63,946 nt of DNA from Nocardia vaccinii NBRC 15922 (GTDB lineage: Bacteria > Actinomycetota > Actinomycetes > Mycobacteriales > Mycobacteriaceae), in assembly GCF_001613305.1 (NCBI RefSeq), contig NZ_BDCC01000057.1, positions 1 through 63,946 on the forward strand, read 5' to 3'. Positions 62,498 through 63,946 of the stretch are shown in pieces. The translations under genes were made by a program, and so were the position numbers. The notes below the pieces were generated by a model, which had not been told where the DNA came from, did not search any database, and worked only from the letters and a program-made list of their open reading frames with translations. Every line of letters starts with the position of its first letter. Position 1 is the first letter of the stretch.

Positions 62498-62944
62498 TCA
62501 GGACTGGCAGCCCGACCACCACACGCTCGCCCCGAGTCCGGGGTTCTTCATGATCGCGTCGAGATCGGCGTCGCCGAGATTGTTTTCGACCGACCAGGAG
62601 TAGACCGTGGTCTTGATGTCGTCGTCCGCACCGGAGTACCGCGTACCGGTCGCGACCGCGCCGCACTGGCCGCTGGAGTAGACCAGGGCCAATCGGCAGT
62701 CGTGTGCCGGTGCGCTGGAGCCGGCCGGCGGCGGGATCCGCTGATCGCAGGCCGCCAGGACACTGTTCTTCGCCTGCTCGACGTCGGTGGCGTCCCGAGA
62801 AGCATTGAGCAGGCCGTTACTGGGCGAAACCGCGACTGCGGTCCAGCGGATGTCGTCGGCCTGGGCCGGCGTGGCTGCCAGAGCGGTGGTGCCGATAACG
62901 GCGGCGGACAGTGCGGTTCCCGCTATGAACTTTGTGATCCTCAT
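62498..62944 (-). CDS. Secreted DUF4189-like protein
   Basis: The 148-residue product has a signal peptide ending ATPAQA. It carries the DUF4189 pattern: an N-terminal DIRWTAVAVSPSNG, a mid-region AKNSVLAACDQR, then HDCRLALVYSSGQCGAVA and a final WWSGCQS. Four Cys probably form two disulfides. DUF4189 proteins are small exported proteins of unknown role, found widely in nocardial and mycobacterial genomes. It has its own ATG at 62944, about 40 bases downstream of the next gene. Confidence 0.82.
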   Translation of the reverse strand: MRITKFIAGTALSAAVIGTTALAATPAQADDIRWTAVAVSPSNGLLNASRDATDVEQAKNSVLAACDQRIPPPAGSSAPAHDCRLALVYSSGQCGAVATGTRYSGADDDIKTTVYSWSVENNLGDADLDAIMKNPGLGASVWWSGCQS

Positions 62945-62984
62945 CGTGCTTATTTCCTTGGTTTTCGAATCGAAGGTCGGTCGG

Positions 62985-63695
62985 TTAATTCACCGACACG
63001 CGTGCACCGCCGGAGAACATCGAGTCGTGGAACTCGAGGGTGGCGGGGACGGTTTCCGGGGATACGTCGAATGCGATGGCAACGGAAATCGAGTTGCCCG
63101 GGTTGATATCTGCGCCGACGACGCCGCTGTCGTTGATGGCGATGTCGGCCATGGTGTCGTTGGTGTATTGGCGGCCGCGAGCGTCGATGAGCTTCTGGTT
63201 GCCGCCGAAGTAGCTTTGTGGTTTGGTGCCGATGTTGCTCACTCGGACATGAACGACGACGAATTCACCTTGTGCCTTGCGCCGAAGAAACTCGTTGTCG
63301 CCCAATGCCGTGACGGGAGAGTCGATTCCGGTGACGACGAACGAGAATTTGCCGTCGCGGACTTCCGATCCGGCCTGCGCGATGGCCGGCCCCCGCGTGA
63401 TACTCGGGGCAGCGGATGTCGATGGGGCAGCTGATGACGTCGGCGCCATCGGTTCGGCCGCGGCCGCGGCGGTCGTCCTCGTCGTGGTCCGAGTCGCCGA
63501 GTTCGACGAGTTACCGGCAATCCCGACGAGTCCGAAACATCCCCCGCACATCAGTACCATTCCGCCGATCAGAATCCACGGCCAGACCACTCGCTTGCGC
63601 GGTGGCGGCCCAGAGTACTGGGGCATCGGGTAGGGCTGCGATCCGTACGGCTGCGATCCGTAGGGTTGCTGGTACGGCGGGGGCGGAGTGGTCAT
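62985..63695 (-). CDS. Membrane-anchored DUF4352-like protein
   Basis: The 236-residue product begins with a Pro/Tyr/Gln-rich cytoplasmic part with GSQPYGSQPY repeats. One membrane helix follows (VVWPWILIGGMVLMCGGCFG), then a Ser/Thr/Ala linker and a beta-rich outside domain. The domain reads GKFSFVVTGIDSP, FVVVHVRVSNIGTKPQ, YTNDTMADIAIND and VAIAFDVS, matching the DUF4352 (telokin-like) fold. ATG 63695 is chosen because the repeats start there. The role is unknown. Confidence 0.82.
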   Translation of the reverse strand: MTTPPPPYQQPYGSQPYGSQPYPMPQYSGPPPRKRVVWPWILIGGMVLMCGGCFGLVGIAGNSSNSATRTTTRTTAAAAAEPMAPTSSAAPSTSAAPSITRGPAIAQAGSEVRDGKFSFVVTGIDSPVTALGDNEFLRRKAQGEFVVVHVRVSNIGTKPQSYFGGNQKLIDARGRQYTNDTMADIAINDSGVVGADINPGNSISVAIAFDVSPETVPATLEFHDSMFSGGARVSVN

Positions 63696-63946
63696 CTCGG
63701 TGGTTCTTTCGACGTAGTTCGTGTTGGCATCCGGAGAGATAGGCCCGAGAGTTGCTGGCGTTACCGGGATTTCCGGATTGGATCTGCATCGCGCCTTCAT
63801 CTGCCTTCAGAATCACGCCGACTCGAACTCACCCCAGGCAGCATGAGCGTATTGGTGACGAATTGCGCGTTCTCCGTGGTATTTCAGGTTGGAAGCGAGG
63901 GACTTTCGGCTTCGTGAATAGGTGACTTTCGCTTAGTACTCCAGCC
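63696..63946. other. Window end upstream of the DUF4352-like gene
   Basis: No supported gene is seen in the last 250 bases. They likely contain the promoter of the minus-strand gene at 62985-63695 and continue beyond the window. Confidence 0.35.

Noticed and set aside
1..63946. tRNA, rRNA, CRISPR array, integrase or complete insertion sequence
   Set aside because: None could be found by reading; no regularly spaced repeats, tRNA T-loop context or transposase motifs were seen.

Overview
The window is high-GC actinobacterial chromosome, most likely from Nocardia or a close mycolic-acid relative (Rhodococcus/Gordonia less likely). The carD-ispD-ispF-cysS-rlmB, lpqE, radA-disA, canB, mutY and mhuD genes occur in nearly the same neighbourhood as in Mycobacterium tuberculosis. 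A KstR-type steroid regulator with its exact operator and a cholesterol side-chain operon are also present. GTG starts and 4-bp ATGA/GTGA overlaps are common.

Layout. 1-427 is non-coding with a long inverted repeat. 428-5310: secreted lipase, the ClpC1 unfoldase with a ClgR/SigH-like promoter, a broken phytanoyl-CoA dioxygenase remnant and a TrmH-type rRNA methyltransferase. 5412-11021: F420-type oxidoreductase, two-component system, secreted protein and an ABC-2 exporter. 11215-17765: OsmC, heme-degrading MhuD, a MetE-like protein, a MerR/PPOX divergent pair, an acyl-CoA dehydrogenase, an alpha/beta hydrolase and an enoyl-CoA hydratase-like protein. 18202-28687 is the conserved housekeeping block: isoprenoid precursor synthesis (IspD/IspF), Cys-tRNA synthetase, rRNA methylation, CarD, RadA, the c-di-AMP synthase DisA, carbonic anhydrase and MutY. 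28821-31918 is a zinc ABC importer behind a Zur-like box. 32104-34677 is a trehalose-phosphatase/GH15 fusion.

34931-43007 is a steroid catabolism locus. KstR is divergent from a FadE34-type double acyl-CoA dehydrogenase, and the FadE28-FadE29-ChsH2-ChsH1-Ltp2 set follows on the same strand. Together these would dehydrogenate, hydrate and retro-aldol-cleave the last three-carbon piece of the sterol side chain.

43264-63695 looks accessory. It holds a TetR/membrane protein pair with a perfect 16-bp divergent repeat, a UvrD-like helicase remnant, a three-gene secretion-type cassette (small helical protein, large WSG-containing protein, DUF3558-like lipoprotein), a frameshifted DUF2510 gene, dapA, a DUF3048 protein and a Pro/Gln-rich membrane protein. 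It also holds a three-gene operon: a Rad50/RecF-like ATPase with a zinc hook, a 128-residue helical protein, and a 2015-residue protein joining a transglutaminase-like domain, an SF1 helicase, a Vsr-type nuclease fold and DUF3320. That operon is my best candidate for an undescribed system, probably anti-phage or anti-plasmid defence; this function is inferred from architecture only. The window ends with three small secreted or membrane-anchored proteins.

No rRNA, tRNA, CRISPR array, complete insertion sequence or integrase was recognised.
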